Shown here: in pieces, positions 48,315-56,102 of the stretch | Position numbering within the stretch: position 1 is the stretch's first letter | Layout: the number at the start of each line of letters is the position of its first letter | DNA from: DASYCK01 sp036500205 | Lineage (GTDB): Bacteria; Myxococcota_A; Polyangia; Fen-1088 | Assembly (NCBI GenBank): GCA_036500205.1 | Contig: DASYCK010000056.1 | Span: 1-62,577, forward strand | Direction of reading: 5' to 3' | Length of the DNA stretch: 62,577 bases | Made by a program: the position numbers and the translations under genes | The notes under the pieces: generated by a model | What the model saw: only the letters and a program-made list of their open reading frames with translations | The model's database searches: none | What the model was told of the DNA's origin: nothing

Positions 48315-48331
48315 TGCAATCCACGCGCCAT
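48315..48331 (-). promoter_or_regulatory. Sigma-54-like promoter of the Kazal-like lipoprotein gene
   Basis: Minus-strand reading ATGGCGCGTGGATTGCA has the invariant GG and GC with exactly 10 nt between them, TGGC at -24 and TTGCA at -12. The predicted start is only 2-4 nt before ATG 48302, so the transcript would be nearly leaderless. That counts against the call. Confidence 0.4.
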
Positions 48332-48458
48332 CACGAAGGCCCAGAATCGCGCCGCCATCGATTCAGGAAACTGATACCGACCCTGGATCGAAGTGGAAAA
48401 ACGTGTTTGGCCCCGCCCAGGGGGAACGTCTTGAAGACGTCGTTCAAATCGGCGCCGC

Positions 48459-48866
48459 TCACCCCCCCCCGCCCAGTCCGTCGAACGACCCGGCCAGCAT
48501 CTGGCGAGCGGCCGCCAACACCGCCCCCCAGGCCACGCGGGCGAGGGCGCCGCCGACGCTGATCCGTCTGACGCCGAGGTCGGCCAGCGCGGCGACGCCG
48601 AGCCCGGGACGCATCATGAGGACGTTGACCGGCTTCGGCGCGACCGCGCGCACCATCGCCGTGATGTCCTCGGGAGCGCGGACCGCCGGCGCGTACAGAC
48701 AGTCGGCGCCCGCCTCGGCGAAGGCGACCAGCTTGTCGAGGGCGGGGAAGCCCAGGTGCTGCATCATGCGGGCGGTGCCGACATCCCAGGGGTTCGGCAG
48801 CACGAAGCAACCGCTCGCGTGGAGCGCGCGGAACGCGGAGCGCTTCTCTGCGGTGGTTCGGCTCAT
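48459..48866 (-). pseudogene. PEP mutase / isocitrate lyase family protein lacking its catalytic core
   Basis: 135 residues remain of a family usually about 250-280 long. Residues 1-44 match the N-terminus (KRSAFRALHASGCFVLPNPWDVGTARM). Directly after GFPALD the sequence jumps to the C-terminal part (KLVAFAEAGADCLYAPAV, KPVNVLMMRPGLGVAALADLGVRRISVGGALAR). The roughly 110-130 residues between, containing the Mg-binding acidic residues and the catalytic loop, are absent, but the frame is kept. The junction is near 48735. An in-frame deletion is the simplest reading; the product would have no barrel centre. Confidence 0.75.
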
Positions 48867-48930
48867 GCGATCTCTTACACGGCGGGCCGCCTCCGCGCGT
48901 ATCTCAAGCGCGTTCTTCCCGCGCCCCAGA

Positions 48931-50154
48931 TCAGCGGCCGCTGTACCGGCGAACCACGGCTCTGATCAGGGCCGGCGCGTTGATGGCGTAGATCGACGTT
49001 TCGCGCGCCTCGGGCCCGGGCTGGGCGCCCCAGCGCGCCGCCCAGGCCGACGAGCCGGGCGGAAAATAGATCCGGGAGAGGCCGGCGGCGATCGAGCCAC
49101 GGAGCCATTCGGCGGTGATCAGCGTCAGGGCGCTGAAGCGATAGACGTCCTCGTCGAAGCCGGAGTAGTAGACCGACCCGCAATCGGGCCCCTCGATGAA
49201 CGCCTGCGCGGCGCGGATGCCCTTGCGCGTCTCGAGGAACACCAGGGAGACGGCACCGCGCCTGGCCAGGCGCTGAAACCAGTGCCGCACGAACGATGCA
49301 TGAACGGCCGTGGGGATGTGATTGCAATGGGGAATTCCCAGGGGTGATCGGCTGCGCTGGCGGTGCAGGGAGATCAACGCATCGGTCGCCAGCCCGACTT
49401 CCCCTGGCGTGCGGGCGGTGCGGATCTTCCAGGGCCCCACCTCGCGGGCCATCCGCTTCGAGTAGAAGGCCAGATTGTCGCGCATCGACTTCGACAGGCG
49501 GCTGCGAAACAGCTGCCAGGTGGACGGCAGACGGATCGACATGGCGCTGGGGGCCGAGCGGTCGAGCTCCACGCAGCGTCGTCCGCTCAGGGAGAGCGAG
49601 TCCCGGAAGTCTTGGAGGGAATCGCGCACCACCGCGACGTCCCAGGTCCGCGCGCCGGCCCGGCTGGCCAGGTGATCTTTGACCGCCGCCACGGCCGCTT
49701 GCTCATGCCCCTCGCGGAACAGCGTGATGGGCTCGTCCGACATCGGCTCGAACGAATAGCTTCTCCCGAACGGCTGGAGCCGCACGCCCACGACGGACCC
49801 GACCGCGCGGCGCTCCGCGAACAGCGGCACGATCCCGATCGTCCGTCCCAGGCGATCGTGAACGACGACGACGTCGAAGGCGCCGGTGGCCCGACCGCTG
49901 CGGCCGAGGACGAAATGCCGCCACCACTCGACGGCGAAGTCCCATGAATGAAACGGGCTGGGATGTCGCACGTGGCCCCACAGCTCGGTCCAGTCCGACT
50001 CCAGCTCGAGGAACGCCGCCTCCGTCGTCACCGAGCGGCACCGCAGACCATCTGCTCGCGTCGACGGCACCCTGACGGGGATCCGGAGGGGCCGCGAGTC
50101 GGCGGTGGGAACGGCTTCTCGGGCCGTCGTCCCGGCCAGGACTGGACTCTCCAC
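48931..50154 (-). CDS. GNAT-fold BioF2/CelD-like acyltransferase
   Basis: 407 residues of the Acetyltransf_6 (CelD/BcsL) family. Landmarks are AFLELESDWTELWGHVRHPSPFHSWDFAVEWWRHF, FDVVVVHDRLGRTIGIVPLFAERR, a central LSKSMRDNLAFYSKRMAREVG and a C-terminal GNAT core SLVFLETRKGIRAAQAFIEG...YYSGFDEDVYRFSALTLITAEWLRGSIAAGLSRIYF. Members often act in exopolysaccharide or cell-envelope synthesis; the substrate is unknown. The N-terminal 40 residues are probably disordered and the true start may be further in. No envelope-polysaccharide genes adjoin. Confidence 0.78.
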   Translation of the reverse strand: MESPVLAGTTAREAVPTADSRPLRIPVRVPSTRADGLRCRSVTTEAAFLELESDWTELWGHVRHPSPFHSWDFAVEWWRHFVLGRSGRATGAFDVVVVHDRLGRTIGIVPLFAERRAVGSVVGVRLQPFGRSYSFEPMSDEPITLFREGHEQAAVAAVKDHLASRAGARTWDVAVVRDSLQDFRDSLSLSGRRCVELDRSAPSAMSIRLPSTWQLFRSRLSKSMRDNLAFYSKRMAREVGPWKIRTARTPGEVGLATDALISLHRQRSRSPLGIPHCNHIPTAVHASFVRHWFQRLARRGAVSLVFLETRKGIRAAQAFIEGPDCGSVYYSGFDEDVYRFSALTLITAEWLRGSIAAGLSRIYFPPGSSAWAARWGAQPGPEARETSIYAINAPALIRAVVRRYSGR

Positions 50155-50261
50155 GCTTCCAGACGTCGGCGCGTCATCGCCGATCCTTGAGCGCGATCAC
50201 GGTATCGGGCTCATTTTGGAATAATCCGCGTGTGAAGCTCGTAGCGTGTGGAGCTCGTAAC

Positions 50262-50294
50262 GAAAGGGCCGCGCGCTCACGGAGCGCGCGGCCC
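50262..50294 (-). terminator. Rho-independent terminator of the CsbD-like gene
   Basis: A perfect 13-bp stem, GGGCCGCGCGCTC (50266-50278) with GAGCGCGCGGCCC (50282-50294), and a 3-nt loop. On the minus strand it is followed by TTTCG. It lies about 30 bp past the stop at 50321. Confidence 0.8.
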
Positions 50295-50320
50295 AAGCAA
50301 TGTCAGTCGCCCACGCGGAG

Positions 50321-50530
50321 CTAGATGTAGTCGTCTTCGTCCGGGGCCTCGTTCGGGCGGTCGGTCTTCCGGACCGCCCGCTTCACGTCCGTCTTCACCT
50401 CTTCGAAGGCGCCCTTCACCTTCCCCTTCACCTCCTCGGCCACCCCTTCCGCCTTCTTCGCGCGATTCCCGGTGGCCCGGCCCTGCGCCTGCTTCGCCTT
50501 GCCCTTGATCGTATCGATGAGCTCTCCCAT
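50321..50530 (-). CDS. CsbD-like stress protein
   Basis: 69 residues from ATG 50530, preceded by a very strong ribosome site AAAAGGAGG. Small, highly charged and helical: MGELIDTIKGKAKQAQGRAT, GVAEEVKGKVKGAFEEVKTD. It matches the CsbD family pattern (KGKAKQ..G..T), except that the tail is acidic (EAPDEDDYI). CsbD proteins are abundant in general stress responses; their mechanism is unknown. Monocistronic with its own terminator. Confidence 0.82.
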   Translation of the reverse strand: MGELIDTIKGKAKQAQGRATGNRAKKAEGVAEEVKGKVKGAFEEVKTDVKRAVRKTDRPNEAPDEDDYI

Positions 50531-50715
50531 GGGATCCTCCTTTTGGACGTACCCGACGGAGAAATGCATGCGGTAGGCCAGGGCAGCCCCCGCCCAAGAG
50601 ACGCCTAGATCTCGGGAGGAATTGCCGGGGGATGAGCGGATCTCGTCCCGTCGGTTACGCAGTCGTAGCGGGCTCCGCGTCGCGGATCGAAGGTTCGCGA
50701 TAGGATGGCCGACCA

Positions 50716-53535
50716 ATGCCTCCTGCCCTGCGCGTGGCCCTCGCTACCGTCGTTCTTTCCGCCATCACGACGGCTCACGCGGTGGCCGCCGACCCGCCTT
50801 CGATTCATTGGCCACTCTGGATCATGCACACGCCCCCCGTCGGCGCCGAGGCAGCGCTGGGCGCGGGCGAGACGCTCTTTCAGATGGACGTCGATCCGCG
50901 TGGCGGGTATCTCGTGTTCGGCGTCCGAGCAGCGGCCGGAACGACCGGCGCCCTGCGGCTGTGGGACTTCAAGACGGCGCCAGCGCCGTTGCGGGCGGCG
51001 GAGCTCGACGGCCGCTCGGTCGAGTCGCTCGCCTTCAGCCCGTTCGACGCTTCGTTGTTCGTCGCCAGCAGGGACGGCGCCGGGACGCGCATCGACCGCT
51101 TCACCATCGAGCCGGACGGTCGGGCGATGCGCAAGGTGGCGACCGTGTTCACCTCGCCCCACCGCATCGAGCGGCTGGTGACGGGACTGGTGGCGTACGA
51201 TCAGTGCGAGCGGCTGTACTTCGGTCTCGAGACGATCCACGGACGCTTCCAGATCATGAGCGTCCGCGGCGACGGCACGGGCGCCTACGAGGTGACGTCT
51301 CCCGGCGGGACCGCGACCGCTCTCACCGACGCCGCCTTCCGCGCGCGGCAGGCGGGCGCCGAGGAGGAGCCGCCCAAGGTGGTCCGCGCCACCTCCGCCG
51401 TTCCTCTGTCGCTGGCCCCCGACGGCACGCTGATCTGGCGCGCTCCCGCCGGGGCGTTGATGGAACAGACGTACGCCGTGAACTGGGGCCAGGCGACGGC
51501 CATCCCCGGTGGAAGCGCCGACGTGGATGAAGTCGCGCCGGCCAACGGTTACTTCCGCGAGCGCTGGACGAAGGGGCGCCCTGGGTTCGAGTTGCTGAAC
51601 CGCAAGCACGGACGAACCGAGCGCGTGGCGGGCGACGTGACGTTCGCGTCGCGCCCGGTCGTCGCCTTCAGCGGCCGGGCCTTCATCGGCGAGCTGTCCG
51701 ACGGCACCACCTCGAAGCTGCGCACGTTCGCGCTGCCCTCCCGGGCCGCCGCCGTACGTGTTCACCCCGGGGCGCTGCCCACGAAGGAGGCCATGCAGCT
51801 GCTGGAGCGCGACGGGATCCTGCTGACGCCGACCGAGGACAAACAGATCTACGATCGCTACGATCGGCTCGCCTATCTCGATCTGGGCTGCGGTGAGCAC
51901 GGTGGGATCTACAACTCGGTCTTCGCGTCGATCGACGGCTTCTTCGAGGTGCTGAACGCCGGGTTCGAAGCCGTCTTCATGGTGGCCGAGCAGAAGGTGT
52001 CGCGGCCCGCGCTCGCCGCGGTCATCAAGGAGCTGGCGCGCGTCGGCGCGGCCCAGGGCAACAAGCGGCTCACCGCCATCGCCTCGACCGCCGCCGCGGT
52101 CCTCACCGGCAATCTCGAGGGTCCCGAGGGGGCGCTGATTCGCGCGGGGCAGAGCGCGCCGAGCACCTTGCCGATCAACGTGGACGGCCAGCCGATCGGC
52201 TATGGCGACTTCGTTCCGCGCGGGCCCTACGCGGTGTCGAAGCCGCTCTCCAATTATTTCCGGGCGTTCAAGCTGATGAGCTCCCTGCAGCTCGCCCGCG
52301 CCGAACAGCGGGCGCTGGCCGGTGACGCCGCGTTCATGGCGGCCCTCAGACGCTGGGTCGACGTGCAACGCCCCTTCCTGGCGGGCACCCGCCACCCCAC
52401 GCTGTTCGACGTCGGCGTCCGCGCCACCGACGTGCCATCGGAATGCATCCCGGCGCGGTTCCGCGCGACGGCGCCGCTGCTGTTCCCGCTCGCCTGGTCG
52501 ATGGACAGCGAGATCCTCGAGGGGAGCGTGGCGCGCGATGGGGTGGGGCCGAGCTGCGGAGCGGTGCCGGGGCGGTCGCTGCCGACGGGCCTCGATCTGC
52601 TGGCCGGCCTGGGCAGCCCGAAGGCGAGCGCGCTCCAGGCGGCGGAGTACGAGGCATACCCGGCCCTGGCGACGTCTCGGGACGCCGCCACGCATCGGGC
52701 GGCGGTGCTCGCCAAGGCGACGACCTTCATCGATTCGTACCTGCGCCTCATGCAGCTCCTGGCGACGGACACGAAGACCCCCGAGGCGGTGACAGCGGAT
52801 CGCTGGCAGAGGCGCCTGCTGCAGTCGGCGCTCGGCACCTGGGTCGGCTTGCGGCACACACTGGTGCTCGTGTCCGAGAGGGGGTCGGCCGAGTGCGGCG
52901 GCGAGGCGCACCAGTTCGAGCTGCTGCAGGAAGAGCCGGCGCGCGGCGCCGTGGATCCGCTGCCCGAGGCCTGGAACCAGGTGGGAGCGCTGCTCGAGCT
53001 GCTGGCGAAGCACGCGCGCGCGCAGGCGGTATCGAAGGGGCTCGCCGCGCAGCTGCACGAGCAGGCCGGCGTCGCGCGCGCGTTCGGCAGGATGGCCGAC
53101 GAGCAGATGCGCCAGGTGCCGCTGACGGCGACGGAGTACGAAATGATCGAGGGCTTCGGCGGCGCCGTCGAGCACCCCTACCTGCTGTTCAAGAGCGCGC
53201 TCTCGCGGGTCGCCCAGGGTGGGGACGAAGGGAACATCCCCGTTCCCGAGCCCATGACGAAGATTGTCGACATCCAGCGGGGCCCGGGCGGCGAGGTCTG
53301 GCACGCCGCCGTCGGTCACCCCTGGGAGGCGCTGGTGCTGCTCGGCGATCGCGGCGTCCTCGTCCCCGCGACGGGCTCCGTCTATTCGTTCTACGAGGTC
53401 ACCGCGGAGGCGCCGCTGACCGACAAGGCCTGGCGCGAACGGATGCCCACGGCCCAGCCGCCGGCGTGGGTGCGCCCGCTGCTTCACGACGGCCCAGACT
53501 GGCAGGCGGAAAAGGACCACCACCATCACCAGTGA
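50716..53535 (+). CDS. Exported DUF3160-type protein
   Basis: 939 residues. The signal peptide ends AHAVAA. The first 320 residues form an extra beta-propeller-like region (FQMDVDPRGGYLVFGV, SLAFSPFDASLFVAS). The rest follows DUF3160: LLERDGILLTPTEDKQIYDRYDRL, GTWVGLRHTLVLVSERGSAECGG, and the characteristic end VVDIQRGPGGEVWHAAVGHPWEALVLL, GSVYSFYEVTAEAPLTDKAWRE. The natural C-terminus is His-rich (DHHHHQ), possibly metal-binding. DUF3160 proteins are secreted and of unknown function. The next gene starts 4 bp downstream, so they form an operon. Confidence 0.85.
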   Translation: MPPALRVALATVVLSAITTAHAVAADPPSIHWPLWIMHTPPVGAEAALGAGETLFQMDVDPRGGYLVFGVRAAAGTTGALRLWDFKTAPAPLRAAELDGRSVESLAFSPFDASLFVASRDGAGTRIDRFTIEPDGRAMRKVATVFTSPHRIERLVTGLVAYDQCERLYFGLETIHGRFQIMSVRGDGTGAYEVTSPGGTATALTDAAFRARQAGAEEEPPKVVRATSAVPLSLAPDGTLIWRAPAGALMEQTYAVNWGQATAIPGGSADVDEVAPANGYFRERWTKGRPGFELLNRKHGRTERVAGDVTFASRPVVAFSGRAFIGELSDGTTSKLRTFALPSRAAAVRVHPGALPTKEAMQLLERDGILLTPTEDKQIYDRYDRLAYLDLGCGEHGGIYNSVFASIDGFFEVLNAGFEAVFMVAEQKVSRPALAAVIKELARVGAAQGNKRLTAIASTAAAVLTGNLEGPEGALIRAGQSAPSTLPINVDGQPIGYGDFVPRGPYAVSKPLSNYFRAFKLMSSLQLARAEQRALAGDAAFMAALRRWVDVQRPFLAGTRHPTLFDVGVRATDVPSECIPARFRATAPLLFPLAWSMDSEILEGSVARDGVGPSCGAVPGRSLPTGLDLLAGLGSPKASALQAAEYEAYPALATSRDAATHRAAVLAKATTFIDSYLRLMQLLATDTKTPEAVTADRWQRRLLQSALGTWVGLRHTLVLVSERGSAECGGEAHQFELLQEEPARGAVDPLPEAWNQVGALLELLAKHARAQAVSKGLAAQLHEQAGVARAFGRMADEQMRQVPLTATEYEMIEGFGGAVEHPYLLFKSALSRVAQGGDEGNIPVPEPMTKIVDIQRGPGGEVWHAAVGHPWEALVLLGDRGVLVPATGSVYSFYEVTAEAPLTDKAWRERMPTAQPPAWVRPLLHDGPDWQAEKDHHHHQ

Positions 53536-53539
53536 GACG

Positions 53540-54880
53540 GTGAGGGCGGTCGTCGCGCTCGCGGTGCTCCTCGGGGGCGCGGGGCGACTTGCTCCGGCGA
53601 TGGCGCAGGAGAAGCCGGGCCCCGGCTGCCTGACGTTCGTCGGGGACGTCATGCTCGCGCGCCACGTCGCGACCCAGCTCGCAGCGCGACAGCAGAGCCC
53701 GTGGGGGGCGCTCGCCGGGTCGCCGCGGCTGGCGCGGGCCTGGGTCGGGAACTTCGAAGGCGCCGTCGTGCCGGACGCGCGCGCGTCGTGCCCCCGCCGC
53801 GACGGCCTGTGCCTGGGCGTCGAGCCGGCCACGCTCGCCTGGTTGCGAACGTCCCCGTTTCGCGCGCTGTCCATCGCCAACAACCACATCGACGACTTCG
53901 GCCCCGCCGCCCACACGGCGACCCGCGACGCGCTGGCCGGGCAGGGGATCGTGCCGGTCGACGAGGAGGGAGGGCCGACGATGCTGGATGTCGACGGCGT
54001 CTCGTGGGCGCTCGTCTCGGTGAACCTCGCGGGCCGTGCGCCGGCGGCGGCCCAGCAGGCTCTCGAGCGGGCGCGGCTGCAGATCGGTCTGGCGCGGGCG
54101 CGAACGGGGCGGGTCGTCGTGCTGCCGCACTGGGGGCGAGAGGGGACGTCGTTCGTCACGCCAGAACAAGAGCGCTGGGCGGCGTTGTTCGTGCGCTGGG
54201 GGGCGACGCTGATCGCGGGCAGCCACGCGCACGTCGTGCAGCCGGCTCGTTGCGACGCGGAGGCGGCGCTGTATTTCGGGATGGGGAACCACCTGTTCGA
54301 TCAGGCGAGCGCCGCGGCTCGTGACGGGCTGGCGGTGACGTGCTGTCCGCGAGGGGAAGGTCTCGTCTGCACGACGGCGCACACGAACCGTCCGGCGCTC
54401 GGGGTCGAGCCGGTGCTGGTCGAAGGCGACGAGCACGAGAACGGGGGAACATGTGCCGTCGATGTCGCGCCCCCGGATCGGCGCTGGCTCGCGCATCCGG
54501 CGCGCGACGCGCTGCTGTTCGTTCAGCCGTTTCCCGCCGCCGGCCCCGGGGCCTTCTTCGCGCTACGCCGGCTCTGGTCGTCGTTCGACCACGAGGACGC
54601 CCTGCGCCCCTACGTCTTTCGCGTCGAAGCCGGCGCGCCGCCCGCCGGCCCGAAGATCGTCGACATCTGGCGCGGCACGGCGCTCGGTCGGCCCCTGGTT
54701 GCCGCGCGCCTCGTCCCGTGGCGCGACAGCCAGCTGCTGTGCGCGCTCCACCGCGACGACACGTTTCTCGATCCGAAGCCCGAGACCACGCAGCGGGTCC
54801 GCGCCGTCTACCGATGGACGGGCTTCGGGTTCAAAGGGAGCGACGACGAAAATGCCAGGGAGGCTTGTGATGAGTTATGA
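53540..54880 (+). CDS. Exported CapA/PgsA-type metallophosphatase
   Basis: 446 residues from GTG 53540, which is 4 bp after the DUF3160 gene. A signal peptide (VVALAVLLGGAGRLAPAMA) precedes a calcineurin-like CapA fold: TFVGDVMLARHVA, WVGNFEGAVV, LSIANNHIDDFGP, VVLPHWGREGTS and LIAGSHAHVVQP. These are the metal ligands of the CapA family, which in Bacillus supports poly-gamma-glutamate export. No capB/capC genes are here. Unusual for the family are several Cys residues (CPRRDGLCLG, CCPRGEGLVC). The C-terminal 130 residues are an extra domain. A role in envelope polymer handling is inference. Confidence 0.85.
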   Translation: MRAVVALAVLLGGAGRLAPAMAQEKPGPGCLTFVGDVMLARHVATQLAARQQSPWGALAGSPRLARAWVGNFEGAVVPDARASCPRRDGLCLGVEPATLAWLRTSPFRALSIANNHIDDFGPAAHTATRDALAGQGIVPVDEEGGPTMLDVDGVSWALVSVNLAGRAPAAAQQALERARLQIGLARARTGRVVVLPHWGREGTSFVTPEQERWAALFVRWGATLIAGSHAHVVQPARCDAEAALYFGMGNHLFDQASAAARDGLAVTCCPRGEGLVCTTAHTNRPALGVEPVLVEGDEHENGGTCAVDVAPPDRRWLAHPARDALLFVQPFPAAGPGAFFALRRLWSSFDHEDALRPYVFRVEAGAPPAGPKIVDIWRGTALGRPLVAARLVPWRDSQLLCALHRDDTFLDPKPETTQRVRAVYRWTGFGFKGSDDENAREACDEL

Positions 54881-55062
54881 GACTTCCGATCGAAGGACGC
54901 GTGGACGTCTCGTTCGGAACCTGCGGGGAATCCGAACGAGCCCGCGGGATAGAAGAACTCGTCCGATAACAGACTATTGCAAGCGGAGCGCCCGGCGAGC
55001 GGATCGCCGGGACGTATTGGACAGCAGGCGCACGCCAGGAGAACTGGGACCAGCCATTTCAT
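54808..55062 (-). CDS. Possible small lipoprotein at the end of the EgtDB operon
   Basis: 84 residues. The ATG at 55062 overlaps the stop of the enolase-superfamily gene (ATGA), the same coupling as between the two genes above it. MKWLVPVLLACACC looks like a lipoprotein signal. The mature part (DEFFYPAGSFGFPAGSERD) is not recognisable. The last 73 bp overlap capA on the other strand, so the true end may be uncertain. Support is the coupling and the signal peptide. Confidence 0.45.
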   Translation of the reverse strand: MKWLVPVLLACACCPIRPGDPLAGRSACNSLLSDEFFYPAGSFGFPAGSERDVHASFDRKSHNSSQASLAFSSSLPLNPKPVHR

Positions 55063-56102
55063 GACGTGATGCAGTTCGTGGCGAGTCTCAGCCGACGCTC
55101 TTCTCTGGCTGGCTCCTCTGGCCAGCGATCGAAACCGGGGCCGTCGTACCCGACCGTCAACGCCTGCTCCGGACCATCTACGAATCCGAGCGGCGCCAGA
55201 TCATTGGTCGCGTCGGAGCAGAATAGCGCCGCCAGCAGGCGCGCTTGCGTTCGGCCGACGTCGACCTCGAACATTCCGCCCAGGTACGCCGCCCCCGGAC
55301 GACCCGTGCGCGCCGCCAGCTCCAAGCCACGCAAGACCTCGAGCGGCCCGCCCATGCGCGGTGCTTTCAAGTTGACCGATTCCCCGCGGGCCAGCGCGAC
55401 CGCCACGGCGCCGGCGCCATCGAGTGAGGCGTCGCGTGCGATGTTTTCGTGGGTCGTGCCGCCGGGGGGATCCTCGAAGATCGCCTCGGGGAACAGCGCC
55501 GACAGCTCCGCCGCCAGGCGGGCGTCGCCCCGGCCCTTGAAGTCGAGGATGGCAATCCCCGGTTGCCGCGCCAGCTCTTCTCGCGCCGCCTGGTCCCAGG
55601 TCGGATCGACGTCGATCTTGAGAGCCTCGGTCCGGCCCGCGGCGCGGAGTTGCCACACGTGCGCCGCCGCGTCGGAGCGCGCCGCGAACGACAGCACCAC
55701 GCGCAGCGAGGCGCGCGCCACGCCCGTCAACGCGGCCAGCGTCGTGCCGGTCTGCCGCAGCGCCAGATCGATCAGCGCCGCCTCCAGCGCCGCCCGTTCG
55801 TAGCCGCGCGCGGCGGGCGCAATCGACGCGTCGACCCGGCCTGCGCTCACCAGCAACCCCGCCGCCCCCGCCGCGAACCTCGCGTGCTCCTCGTCGGTGA
55901 ACGCCACGTTCTCGCCGCAGCCCACCTGCCCGTCGCCCGACAGCCGGACCACGCTCGACGGGCGTGGCCCACCCGGATAGTCCTCGAGCGCCACCGCGCT
56001 TCGCACCACCTCGACCCCCGTCACCCGCACCGGCAGCGCGCCGAGCACGTCCGCCAGCTCACCCGGACTCAGCTTCGAGCGTTGCCGCTCGCCACCGCTC
56101 AC
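55059..56102 (-). CDS. Enolase-superfamily enzyme (mandelate racemase / muconate lactonizing-like)
   Basis: 347 residues from the GTG at 56102, which overlaps the EgtDB stop as GTGA. An N-terminal capping domain (LPVRVTGVEVVRSAVAL, GCGENVAFTDEEHARFAAG) precedes a barrel with ALKIDVDP, AILDFKGRGD, IFEDPPGG (acid ligand), SVNLKAPRMGG and AAYLGGMFEVDVGRTQ. The LDFKGRGD stretch replaces the usual DxN metal motif, so the chemistry may be unusual. Reactions in this superfamily begin with abstraction of a proton next to a carboxylate. Being coupled to an ergothioneine-type fusion is not something I know from described pathways. Substrate unknown. Confidence 0.78.
   Translation of the reverse strand: MSGGERQRSKLSPGELADVLGALPVRVTGVEVVRSAVALEDYPGGPRPSSVVRLSGDGQVGCGENVAFTDEEHARFAAGAAGLLVSAGRVDASIAPAARGYERAALEAALIDLALRQTGTTLAALTGVARASLRVVLSFAARSDAAAHVWQLRAAGRTEALKIDVDPTWDQAAREELARQPGIAILDFKGRGDARLAAELSALFPEAIFEDPPGGTTHENIARDASLDGAGAVAVALARGESVNLKAPRMGGPLEVLRGLELAARTGRPGAAYLGGMFEVDVGRTQARLLAALFCSDATNDLAPLGFVDGPEQALTVGYDGPGFDRWPEEPAREERRLRLATNCITS

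Noticed and set aside
50605..54159. 1184-codon minus-strand ORF over the DUF3160 gene
   Set aside because: Arg/His-rich shadow of a real plus-strand gene with signal peptide and family motifs.
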